Shown: positions 1 to 5,843 of the stretch, one piece after another
Layout of the letters: each line of letters begins with the position of its first letter
Numbering within the stretch: the stretch's first letter is position 1
DNA from: an uncultured Collinsella sp.
GTDB taxonomy: Bacteria; Actinomycetota; Coriobacteriia; Coriobacteriales; Coriobacteriaceae
Length of the DNA stretch: 9,198 bases
NCBI GenBank assembly: GCA_958438955.1
Contig: CAUBTS010000081.1
Coordinates: 1 to 9,198 of the forward strand
Direction: 5' to 3'
Notes under the pieces: model-generated
The model's database searches: none
The model's input: the letters and a program-made list of their open reading frames with translations, nothing else
Told to the model about the DNA's origin: nothing
Made by a program: the position numbers and the translations under genes

Positions 1-225
1 TTGCCGCGCCCCGCAGTGCCCGCTTCCCCCGAGAACAATTATCAGTGCAGGTAGAACGCCTGTGGTTTTGTTCAAAACGAAGGTATGGTCATGGGTATCG
101 CGTCAAACGTAGTAGATGGGCCGATTTCGTGGCGAGCGGTTCCGGCTGATCCCTTGGGGACGGAGGAAAACGGATCATTTTGGTCCCGCGAGGCTGGCGG
201 AGGCACTCGTCCAGGGCCGCCCGAA
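1..225. other. Gene-free left edge with short palindromes
   Basis: No reading frame here has a credible start, ribosome site or recognisable product. Plus-strand frames open at base 1 close at about 54, 109 and 150, and could at most be the tail of a gene lying to the left. Two small palindromes are visible: gttttg-tt-caaaac at 65-78 (a 6-bp stem with a 2-base gap) and gatcc/ggatc at 148-152 and 172-176, the latter inside a ggggacggagg...aaaacggatc stretch. A gataat-like sequence reads leftward at about 37-42 and could be a -10 box for a gene beyond the edge, but no good -35 box accompanies it. Confidence 0.5.
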
Positions 226-379
226 CAAAACTATGCCGGTTTACGGGGCTGAGTTACGAGTCTCCAACCATGCCGATATTCGTGAAAATAAAACCGCAGG
301 TAGACGAGCCGTCATTTTGCAGAAAACGCGGGTATGGATGGGGGTCCTGAGTTTGGCCCCGTAAACCGGCATAGTTTTG
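226..379. repeat. 154-bp palindromic element with perfect 24-bp terminal inverted repeats
   Basis: Bases 226-249 are the exact reverse complement of 356-379 (24 of 24). Several G-T or Watson-Crick pairs continue inward, and the interior is itself loosely self-complementary: ccaaccat...cgtgaaaat on the left resembles, in reverse complement, the gcattt/cgcgggtatggatggggg side on the right. The whole element could fold as one long imperfect hairpin. It lies 60 bases past the stop of the minus-strand two-component operon. It has no coding potential worth calling. It could be a MITE-like or REP-like interspersed repeat or a structured 3' RNA region. I associate the aaaccggcatagtttt end with dispersed repeats of Collinsella genomes, but that is recall and not a search result. 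Confidence 0.8.
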
Positions 380-419
380 AAATGGCCTTAAATCGGTAGC
401 AGCCATTTTGCTATGCCGG
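366..419. repeat. Nested extragenic hairpin just past the regulator stop
   Basis: The 9-mer ccggcatag (366-374) is the exact reverse complement of ctatgccgg (411-419). Inside it, aaatggc (380-386) pairs with gccattt (402-408), leaving a 5/2 internal loop and a 15-base apical loop. On the minus strand the hairpin begins 20 bases after the response regulator's TAG, where a 3'-end stabilising hairpin or terminator would be expected. There is no clean run of T after the stem in that direction, so a classical intrinsic terminator is not supported. The outer arm is the same sequence used by the right arm of the 226-379 palindrome, so the two folds compete. Confidence 0.65.
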
Positions 420-439
420 AACGGTCGGTCTTCGGGCAA

Positions 440-1067
440 CTACCCTCGCAGGTAGGCGATAGCGATCTGCGTGCGGTTGCGCAGGCCCATCTTTGCCAGG
501 ATTGAGCTGATGTGGTTGCGCACGGTGCCTTCGCCCATGTAGGCGGTGGCGGCGATCTCTTTGTTGTCGAGGCCGCGGGCGATGAGTTCGGCGACTTCGA
601 ACTCGCGGTCGGTCAGGCTGGCGAAGGCTGCGGGCCGGCGGCGTGCCCGCCTCGACGTCCGTTCCGTCAAAATCGATGTCCTCGATCGCCTTGCCCTCGA
701 GCACGCGCTTGCCAGCCATGACCTGCGCCAACGCTGGTGGAATGGCGGCGACATCGGTTTTAATCAGGTAGCCGCGGGCACCCAGCTTGAGCGCCGACAC
801 AATGTACTCGTCATCCGAGAATGTCGTCAGAAACACCACGCGCGCCGCGGGGTCGCGCTCAAGGATTTCGCGCGCCGCCGAAAGCCCGTCGCGCCCCGGC
901 ATCTGAATGTCGAGCAGCGCGATATCGGGTGCGTGTTCGGCGTAGAGCGCCACCGCATCGTCGCCGTTGGCGCCGGTGCCCACCACTTCGATCTGCGGCT
1001 GGGCGCCCAGGATAATCTTGAGCGAATCGACTACCAAGCGGTCGTCGTCGACAACGATGAGCCTCAT
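440..1067 (-). pseudogene. NarL/LuxR-type response regulator, frameshifted between domains
   Basis: A two-component response regulator that would bind DNA after phosphorylation by the neighbouring kinase. The first about 135 codons (from ATG 1065-1067) give a clean receiver domain: acidic pocket D7-D9, phospho-acceptor D53 in LLDIQMPG, the TT switch at 81-82 and K103. The LuxR-type helix-turn-helix (LTDREFEVAELIARGLDNKEIA...GTVRNHISSILAKMGL) is intact but lies in the next frame and ends at TAG 440-442. The shift falls in the C/G-rich linker at about 626-650. Removing one base near gcgggcc (630-636) restores a continuous protein of about 208 residues, normal for the family. Without correction, frame 1 runs through a meaningless Arg-rich tail to about 411. 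The start overlaps the kinase stop as ATGA, implying translational coupling. Whether this is a true mutation or a sequencing error cannot be told from the window. Family assignment is near certain; the loss of function is uncertain. Confidence 0.85.
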
Positions 1068-2209
1068 TGGTCCTCATCTCCTTGCTGTTTGGGAACGGTG
1101 GCAAACACGCGCCAGCCGCCGGCGCCGGCACGCGGACCGGCGGTGAAGGTGCCGCCAAGCGCCTCGATGCGCTCGCGCATGGAGGCGAGCCCCATGCCCT
1201 CCGCGGCGCCGCGGCCGCTTGCTTGGACCCCGCCCGCGCCATCGTCGGTAACGATGAGCTGGTAAAACGACGGATGCTCCATGCATCGTACAGTGACGGT
1301 CTGGGCGCAAGCATGGCGCATGGTGTTGGAGAGCGCCTCGCGCAGGACCGCCGCAAAGCAGTTCGCGACGTTTGCGGGCGCATGCTCGGTCATAACTTCA
1401 AGCTCAATCTGCGGGCCGCTGTCCGAGCGCGCGCCTTCAACAATGCGTTCGAGCTGCACGGAAAGGTCGACAGCGTTGTCGTTGAGCGCATGGACGCTAG
1501 TACGCACAAGCTGGAGCGCCTCGTCAACCGTGCGTTTGACGTCGGCGAAATCGGCGGCGACGCCGGGCTCGTCCGCGTGGATCACGCGCAGGGCTTTGGC
1601 TTGTAGCGAGGCACGCGTGAGCTGGTGTCCGACGTTATCGTGGATCTCGCGCGCGATGCGGGCGCGTTCGGCGAGCGTCGCGAGCTCGACTTCGTAGTCC
1701 TGGCGATCGGCGAGGTCACGGTTGCGCGCCTCCAGCGCCAGAGCTCGTTCCTGCAGCTCGTCGCGGATACGGCGCATGCGCTGCTGCTCGCGCTCTAGCT
1801 GGGCGGTACGTAGCGATAACAAGGTGGCGGCAACCGAAAGGATGGCGGTCAGCAGAAGCGTTCGGGCGGTGAGCGCATCGACGCGAAGGTCCGCGACAAG
1901 CGCAAAGGTAAAGACGGAGCCAATGCTCAGTGCGATCCAGGCGTGCTCGCGGCGCACGCGTCGCGCGATGTCATAGAGGGCGAGAGGCGCAAACGGCACA
2001 AACGGCGGCACGAAGACAGCCGCGATAATGTAAGCGTAGCTGCCGGCCTCGCTGGTGCGACGGGTGCGCTCTCCCTGCGCGACCTCGGCCAGTGAGGTGG
2101 CGATAACGCCAAGGCAAAACGCCGTGACCAAGCGAGCGTCCACGGCAAGACCCATGGCGGCCGCAATGCAGCACGCCAGCACGATCGATTTGTCGAAAAG
2201 CCTGTTCAT
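1064..2209 (-). CDS. Membrane sensor histidine kinase, HisKA_3 (NarL-partner) type
   Basis: A 381-residue sensor kinase that should autophosphorylate on His and pass phosphate to the downstream regulator. About five hydrophobic segments fill residues 8-24, 27-44, 59-79, 90-108 and 114-133, with almost no extracytoplasmic domain, as in intramembrane-sensing kinases. A basic/acidic coiled linker (about 135-178) leads to the H-box IAREIHDNVGHQ with phospho-acceptor H190. The ATPase domain shows the N-box EALSNTMRHA (N295), G1 motif TDDGAGG (322-327) and G2 motif GMGLASMRERIEALGG (338-353). The start chosen is the ATG at 2207-2209, directly before the first membrane helix. An in-frame start at 2347 would add 46 Pro/Arg/Gly-rich residues across the promoter region and is rejected. 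It overlaps the regulator by 4 bases and is divergent from the ABC exporter, whose inducer it probably senses. Similar in type to LnrJ/YfiJ, DesK and LiaS; the ligand is unknown. Confidence 0.93.
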   Translation of the reverse strand: MNRLFDKSIVLACCIAAAMGLAVDARLVTAFCLGVIATSLAEVAQGERTRRTSEAGSYAYIIAAVFVPPFVPFAPLALYDIARRVRREHAWIALSIGSVFTFALVADLRVDALTARTLLLTAILSVAATLLSLRTAQLEREQQRMRRIRDELQERALALEARNRDLADRQDYEVELATLAERARIAREIHDNVGHQLTRASLQAKALRVIHADEPGVAADFADVKRTVDEALQLVRTSVHALNDNAVDLSVQLERIVEGARSDSGPQIELEVMTEHAPANVANCFAAVLREALSNTMRHACAQTVTVRCMEHPSFYQLIVTDDGAGGVQASGRGAAEGMGLASMRERIEALGGTFTAGPRAGAGGWRVFATVPKQQGDEDQ

Positions 2210-2215
2210 ACGGGT

Positions 2216-2221
2216 ATTGTA
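2216..2221 (-). promoter_or_regulatory. Candidate -10 box of a leaderless kinase promoter
   Basis: On the minus strand the order is TACAAT, six bases (acccgt), then the ATG of the kinase. TACAAT matches the TATAAT consensus at five of six positions. Transcription would begin at or within a base of the A of the start codon, giving a leaderless mRNA, and no Shine-Dalgarno sequence is present upstream. No good -35 match lies 16-18 bases further upstream (cctccc at 17), which would fit an activator-dependent promoter. This is inference from spacing and consensus only. Confidence 0.45.
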
Positions 2222-2259
2222 CGCGAAGCCGCGCGCGGGGGAGGCGCCGCCCGGGGCAA

Positions 2260-2281
2260 CCGTGACATTCCTCCCGCACGG
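2260..2281. promoter_or_regulatory. Candidate operator dyad (CCGTG-N12-CACGG)
   Basis: A 5-bp inverted repeat, ccgtg 2260-2264 and cacgg 2277-2281, in the divergent promoter region. Its centre is about 61 bases upstream of the predicted kinase transcription start, a position typical of activators. It contains cgtgaca, which recurs at 2340-2346 inside a second dyad. The partner regulator would be the obvious ligand, but nothing in the sequence proves it. Confidence 0.25.
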
Positions 2282-2309
2282 CAAAGCGGCGTCGATCGCT
2301 CGCGCAAGC

Positions 2310-2318
2310 GGGGGGGGG
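2310..2318. repeat. Nine-G homopolymer between divergent promoters
   Basis: An uninterrupted run of nine G lies almost midway between the kinase start and the ATPase start, about 100 bases from each. Such tracts are prone to slipped-strand length change, which could alter the spacing of regulatory sites. Confidence 0.6.
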
Positions 2319-2340
2319 TCGCCTTCGTCTCCTCGCACTC

Positions 2341-2354
2341 GTGACAAAGCTCAC
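2341..2354. promoter_or_regulatory. Candidate operator dyad (GTGA-N6-TCAC)
   Basis: gtga (2341-2344) and tcac (2351-2354) are separated by six bases, the core geometry of a CRP/FNR-family site. The outer flanking bases do not extend the consensus. The dyad lies about 47 bases upstream of the likely transcription start of the exporter operon. It may instead be a half of the cognate response regulator's site, since its cgtgaca left half repeats that of the dyad at 2260-2281. Confidence 0.3.
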
Positions 2355-2379
2355 TGGCGCGCGTCGGCGGCTCCTGCGA

Positions 2380-2415
2380 TGATGCAATCGTACCGGGCCG
2401 CAATCAACGGAAGGG
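2380..2415 (+). promoter_or_regulatory. Candidate extended -10 and ribosome site of the exporter operon
   Basis: tgaTGCAAT at 2380-2388 reads as a TGn-extended -10 box (four of six core matches), with no convincing -35 box upstream. It would give a 5' leader of about 28 bases. The Shine-Dalgarno sequence ggaaggg at 2409-2415 is seven bases from the ATG at 2423 and fixes that start. The ribosome site is firm; the promoter is tentative. Confidence 0.4.
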
Positions 2416-2422
2416 CCGCCTC

Positions 2423-3361
2423 ATGACAGACATCGTCCACGTCGAAAACCTCGTCAAGCGCTACGACGATCTTATTGCGCTCGACCACTTTAGCCTGAGC
2501 ATCGCCCCCGGCGAGATCTTTGGCCTGCTCGGACCCAACGGCTCGGGCAAGACCACGTCCATCAACTGTATTCTGCAGCTGCTCGCCTACGACAAGGGCA
2601 CCATCGAGCTGTTCGGCGAGCCCATGACGCCCGCCCGCTATGATCTCAAGCGCCGCATCGGCGTGGTGCCGCAGCAGGTGGCGGTGTTTGACGAGCTTAC
2701 GGTGCGCGAGAACATCGACTATTTCTGCAGCCTCTACGTTAACGACCGCAAGCGCCGTCGCGCGCTGGTCGAAGAGGCCATCGACTTTGTCGGGCTGGGC
2801 GACTTTACCAAGTTTCGCCCCGGCAAGCTCTCGGGCGGCCTGGCGCGTCGCCTCAACATTGCCTGCGGCATCGCGCACAAGCCCGAGCTCATCTTCTTTG
2901 ACGAGCCCACGGTGGCGGTCGATCCACAGAGCCGCAACGCCATCCTGGAGGGCATCTGCCGCCTGCGCGACGAGGGCGCCACGGTGGTGTATACCAGCCA
3001 TTACATGGAGGAAGTCGAGCAGATTTGCAGCCGCATCATGATCATGGACGGCGGCCGCGTGCTGGCGCAGGGCACCAACGACGAGCTCAAGCGCATGATT
3101 CAGATGGGCGAGCGCGTGACTGTCGAGGTCGGCGCCGTCGAGGCCGCCACAGTCGAGCGCCTGCGCGCCCACGAGCACGTGCTCAGCGTCGAGCTGTCCG
3201 GCGGCGAGCTCGTCTGCACCTGCGAGGCGAGCCCGCACAACCTGGTGGACATCCTCGACACGCTGCGCGCCGCCGACGTGGCGCTCGGCCGCGTGTGGAG
3301 CGAGCCGCCGACCCTCAACGACGTGTTCCTCGAGATCACCGGCCGCGAGCTGCGCGACTAG
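2423..3361 (+). CDS. ABC-2 exporter ATP-binding protein (DrrA/LnrL type)
   Basis: A 312-residue cytoplasmic ATPase that would power the two permeases encoded directly after it. Walker A is GPNGSGKT (37-44), the Q-loop glutamine is at 84-85, the signature is LSGGLARRL (136-144), Walker B is LIFFDEPT (156-163) and the switch histidine is H193 in TSHYMEE. The canonical glutamine after LSGG is replaced by leucine, and the D-loop reads VAVD where VGLD is usual; both departures are tolerated in the drug-exporter branch. After residue 220 comes the about 90-residue C-terminal domain typical of DrrA-like subunits, ending PTLNDVFLEITGREL. A 9-base gap separates it from permease 1. The order ATPase-permease-permease next to a divergent NarL-type two-component system resembles LnrLMN (linearmycin resistance) of Bacillus. 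The substrate is unknown; amphiphilic antibiotics or lipids are the reasonable guess. Confidence 0.93.
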   Translation: MTDIVHVENLVKRYDDLIALDHFSLSIAPGEIFGLLGPNGSGKTTSINCILQLLAYDKGTIELFGEPMTPARYDLKRRIGVVPQQVAVFDELTVRENIDYFCSLYVNDRKRRRALVEEAIDFVGLGDFTKFRPGKLSGGLARRLNIACGIAHKPELIFFDEPTVAVDPQSRNAILEGICRLRDEGATVVYTSHYMEEVEQICSRIMIMDGGRVLAQGTNDELKRMIQMGERVTVEVGAVEAATVERLRAHEHVLSVELSGGELVCTCEASPHNLVDILDTLRAADVALGRVWSEPPTLNDVFLEITGRELRD

Positions 3362-3370
3362 GGGGCGGCC

Positions 3371-4558
3371 ATGTTCAACACCATTGTCATTACGGTCAAG
3401 ACGCTGCTGCGCCGGCCGAGCACGTGGGTTTGGGGCGCGATCTTTCCCGTCGCGCTCTCCACGATGTTCATGTTTATGTTTGCGAATCTGAGCTCCGACG
3501 GCAAGATCGACCCGGTGCCGGTTGCCGTCGTGGCGGACGAGGCCTGGGACGCCTCGACCTTTAAGGACGTGGCGGCTTCGCTTGCCAAGGAAGGCGACGA
3601 CCAGCTGCTCGATGTGAGCGAGTACGAAGACTTGGCTGCCGCGCGCAAAGCGCTCAAGGCCGGCGAAGTCGCGGGCATTTACACGGTCGACGGCGAAGGC
3701 ACGCCCAAACTCACGCTGCTTTCGAGCTATGACAGCTCACGTGCGTCGACGGTGCTCACCGATCGCAGCATTCTGGAGACGGTGGCAAGCTCGTATACAC
3801 AAAATGCCGAGCTCATGCGCCAGATTGCCCAGGACAACCCGGCGGCGCTCGCCGACCCGGAGGCGGTTGCGCGCGCCCTGTCGCTCGAGGGCGGCACCCG
3901 CCGCGTAAGCCTGACACGCACAACGCCCGATGGCACGGTTATCTACTACTACGCGCTCTTTGGCCTGGTCGCGATGATGTCTGCCGAGTTTGCCGCCTTG
4001 AGCGTCGTCGACCTGCAGCCCAATCTGTCGGGCCTTGGCGAGCGCCGCTGCGTGGGTGGCCTTTCCAAGACGGCGTCGCTAGCCGGCATCTTTGTCGGCT
4101 CGTGGCTGGTTTCCTTTGCCTCGATGGCGGTCGCGATTGGTTACGTGCGCCTGGTCGTTGGCGTCGACTTTGGCGGGCGCGAGGGGCTGTGCCTGCTGGG
4201 CGGTGCTGCATCCGCGCTAGCCGCGACGGGCTTGGGGCTCTTTGTGGGCACGCTGCCCGTTAAGGGTGGCAAGGCGTCCAAGTCGGGCATCCTCGCGGGC
4301 TTTGCCACCACGTGCGCCCTGTTCGCCGGCCTCTACGGCGTGCCGGCGATGGGACTTGCCGACGACGTCGCCCGCGCCTGCCCGGCCGAGTGCTGGCTCA
4401 ATCCTGTCAAGCTCATCTGCGATATGTTCAACCGTCTGTATTTCTTTGAGGATCTGGGACCCTTTACCGTTCGTGCCGGCGCGCTGGTCCTCATGGCCCT
4501 GGTGTTTGTCACCGCCGCATCGCTAATCTTTGGAAGGAGCCGCTATGAGCACCTTTAA
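3371..4558 (+). CDS. ABC-2 type permease, first subunit (ABC2_membrane_3-like)
   Basis: A 395-residue integral membrane protein forming half of the exporter channel. One membrane helix lies near the N-terminus (about 20-39). It is followed by a soluble, acidic extracytoplasmic domain (about 40-188) and then about five helices: 189-211, 237-260, 275-296, 306-328 and 366-386. This 1+5 plan is typical of ABC-2 permeases of the LnrM/LnrN, DrrB and YhgE-related branch. The segment CWLNPVKLICDMFNRLYFF before the last helix corresponds to the short amphipathic region conserved in the family. The start ATG follows a ggggcgg stretch, a weak ribosome site, as expected for a coupled internal gene 9 bases after the ATPase stop. 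Its last 14 bases overlap the next gene. Cargo cannot be deduced. Confidence 0.88.
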   Translation: MFNTIVITVKTLLRRPSTWVWGAIFPVALSTMFMFMFANLSSDGKIDPVPVAVVADEAWDASTFKDVAASLAKEGDDQLLDVSEYEDLAAARKALKAGEVAGIYTVDGEGTPKLTLLSSYDSSRASTVLTDRSILETVASSYTQNAELMRQIAQDNPAALADPEAVARALSLEGGTRRVSLTRTTPDGTVIYYYALFGLVAMMSAEFAALSVVDLQPNLSGLGERRCVGGLSKTASLAGIFVGSWLVSFASMAVAIGYVRLVVGVDFGGREGLCLLGGAASALAATGLGLFVGTLPVKGGKASKSGILAGFATTCALFAGLYGVPAMGLADDVARACPAECWLNPVKLICDMFNRLYFFEDLGPFTVRAGALVLMALVFVTAASLIFGRSRYEHL

Positions 4559-5750
4559 GACTGCGCTTCGCATGGCGCTCGCGCACCCGCTCTACCTGCT
4601 CATCTATACGGTGTTTATTTCACTGTTGGGTGTGTTTCTCGCGGCATCGGTGGGCTCGAACTCGTCGCAGCTCACCGAGTACAAGCCCTACGATGCCAAC
4701 GTGATTGTGGTCGACCGCGACGACAGCGATCTTTCGCGTGCGCTTACCAAGCATTTGGGCTCACGCTTCGACCTGGTCAAGGGCGTCGGCGACGACAGCT
4801 ACGACCTTGCGGACGCGCTCTCCAAGAGCAACGGCGCCAAGGGCCACGCCGATTGCGTGTTCTTTATCCCGGAGGGGTTTGAGGACGACCTGATCGCGGC
4901 CGCCCGTGCGGGGGAGGCCCTGCCCAAGCTCGACGTGACCTACGGCTCCGGCACCATGGCGGCGGCGCTTTCGTCTGCCGAGGCCTCGCGGTGGATCTCG
5001 CTCGCGGGCGCCGCGGCGGCGCTTGAGCCCGCTGCCTCCAACGGTGGCGTTGCCAAGGCGGCCGAGCATGCGGCCGCCAAGCGCGCCGAGGTCGGGATTG
5101 AGCGGGTCAAGGTCGACTCGACTGCCGCTGCCACACTCGAGACGTATTTCAACTTTGGTGCGTACGCGATTATCTCGTCGGTCATCGTGTCGGTGGGGCT
5201 GGTGCTTTCGGGCATGAACAAGCCCGAGCGCGTGCGTCGCATGGATGCCGGCCCAATCTCCGAGCGCCAGCGTTCGCTTGCCGTGTTCGCGGCCGCCGCC
5301 GTGCTCTCCGTCTGTATTTGGCTTGTGTCGAGCATGATGGGCGTCGTGGGCTTTGCCGGCGCGGTCGCCGAGGTAGGCGTGGGTCGCGTGTGCCTGGCGC
5401 TGGCGGCAACGTTTGCCCTGGCGTGCACGCCGCTGGCCGTTGGCTTTGCCCTTTCGAGCCTGGGCGCGCGCGAGGAGCTGCTCAACGGTGTGGGCAACCT
5501 GCTTGGCTTGCTCATGACGTTTTTGGGCGGCGCCTGGATGCCGCTGTCGCTCATGGGCTCGGCCGTGCAGACCGTGGCGCACTTTGTGCCGACATATTGG
5601 GTGAACGACGCGATTGGCAAGGCGCTCGCTTCGGATCTGACGTCCACCGTGTTGGGTGACATCGCTTGCGACCTGGGCGTCACCGTGCTCTTCGCCGTCG
5701 CCATTGCCGCCGTAGGCCTGGCCCTCTCACGCGCCAAATCCCGCGCCTAG
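4545..5750 (+). CDS. ABC-2 type permease, second subunit (ABC2_membrane_3-like)
   Basis: A 401-residue membrane protein, probably the heterodimer partner of permease 1. It has the same plan: N-terminal helix at about 16-36, an Ala-rich extracytoplasmic domain (about 37-200), then helices at about 202-223, 246-272, 281-304, 313-334 and 374-395. The motif HFVPTYWVNDAI (346-357) near the last extracytoplasmic turn is characteristic of ABC-2 drug and lipid exporters. The ATG at 4545 is chosen because the excellent Shine-Dalgarno ggaaggag (4532-4539) lies 5 bases before it. A TTG start at 4530 would put that site inside the gene. It overlaps permease 1 by 14 bases, so translation is probably coupled. 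It is the last gene of this operon. Confidence 0.88.
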   Translation: MSTFKTALRMALAHPLYLLIYTVFISLLGVFLAASVGSNSSQLTEYKPYDANVIVVDRDDSDLSRALTKHLGSRFDLVKGVGDDSYDLADALSKSNGAKGHADCVFFIPEGFEDDLIAAARAGEALPKLDVTYGSGTMAAALSSAEASRWISLAGAAAALEPAASNGGVAKAAEHAAAKRAEVGIERVKVDSTAAATLETYFNFGAYAIISSVIVSVGLVLSGMNKPERVRRMDAGPISERQRSLAVFAAAAVLSVCIWLVSSMMGVVGFAGAVAEVGVGRVCLALAATFALACTPLAVGFALSSLGAREELLNGVGNLLGLLMTFLGGAWMPLSLMGSAVQTVAHFVPTYWVNDAIGKALASDLTSTVLGDIACDLGVTVLFAVAIAAVGLALSRAKSRA

Positions 5751-5785
5751 TCTGAAATAAATCCTAGGCCTCGCCTCAAAATAGT

Positions 5786-5814
5786 TCGCCAAGGTTTACT
5801 ATTACGTTCATAAA
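5786..5814 (+). promoter_or_regulatory. Candidate promoter of the second ABC operon
   Basis: The 93-base gap 5751-5843 is clearly richer in A and T than its surroundings. tcgcca (5786-5791) and cataaa (5809-5814) each match the -35 and -10 consensus at four of six positions, with a 17-base spacer. A short dyad, tacta 5797-5801 and tagta 5816-5820, overlaps the -10 box and could be a repressor site. No strong terminator for the upstream operon is seen; a 6-bp gcctag/ctaggc repeat spans its stop codon without a following T run. Confidence 0.3.
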
Positions 5815-5843
5815 GTAGTACTAGGCTAACAATGGGGGATACC

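Noticed and set aside
116..364. Plus-strand 82-residue reading frame
   Set aside because: Non-ATG-type start without a ribosome site, Arg-rich composition, and it runs into the inverted repeat; best read as non-coding.
254..439. Small minus-strand reading frame across the palindromic element
   Set aside because: It lies wholly inside the inverted-repeat region, has no ribosome site and no recognisable product; its content is dictated by the palindrome.
2210..2347. 46-residue N-terminal extension of the histidine kinase
   Set aside because: Pro/Gly/Arg-rich, unlike a membrane sensor N-terminus, and it would cover the -10 box, an operator dyad and the G9 tract. The ATG at 2209 leads straight into the first membrane helix.
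2351..3238. Long minus-strand frame opposite the exporter ATPase
   Set aside because: Antisense shadow of a gene with clear Walker motifs; the His/Asp/Ala-rich translation is typical of reverse reading in GC-rich DNA.
4530..4544. TTG start for permease 2
   Set aside because: It would place the strong Shine-Dalgarno sequence inside the coding region; the ATG at 4545 is correctly spaced from it.
5745..5769. gcctag/ctaggc inverted repeat at the end of permease 2 as a terminator
   Set aside because: Only a 6-bp stem with a 13-base loop, it spans the stop codon and has no T run after it.
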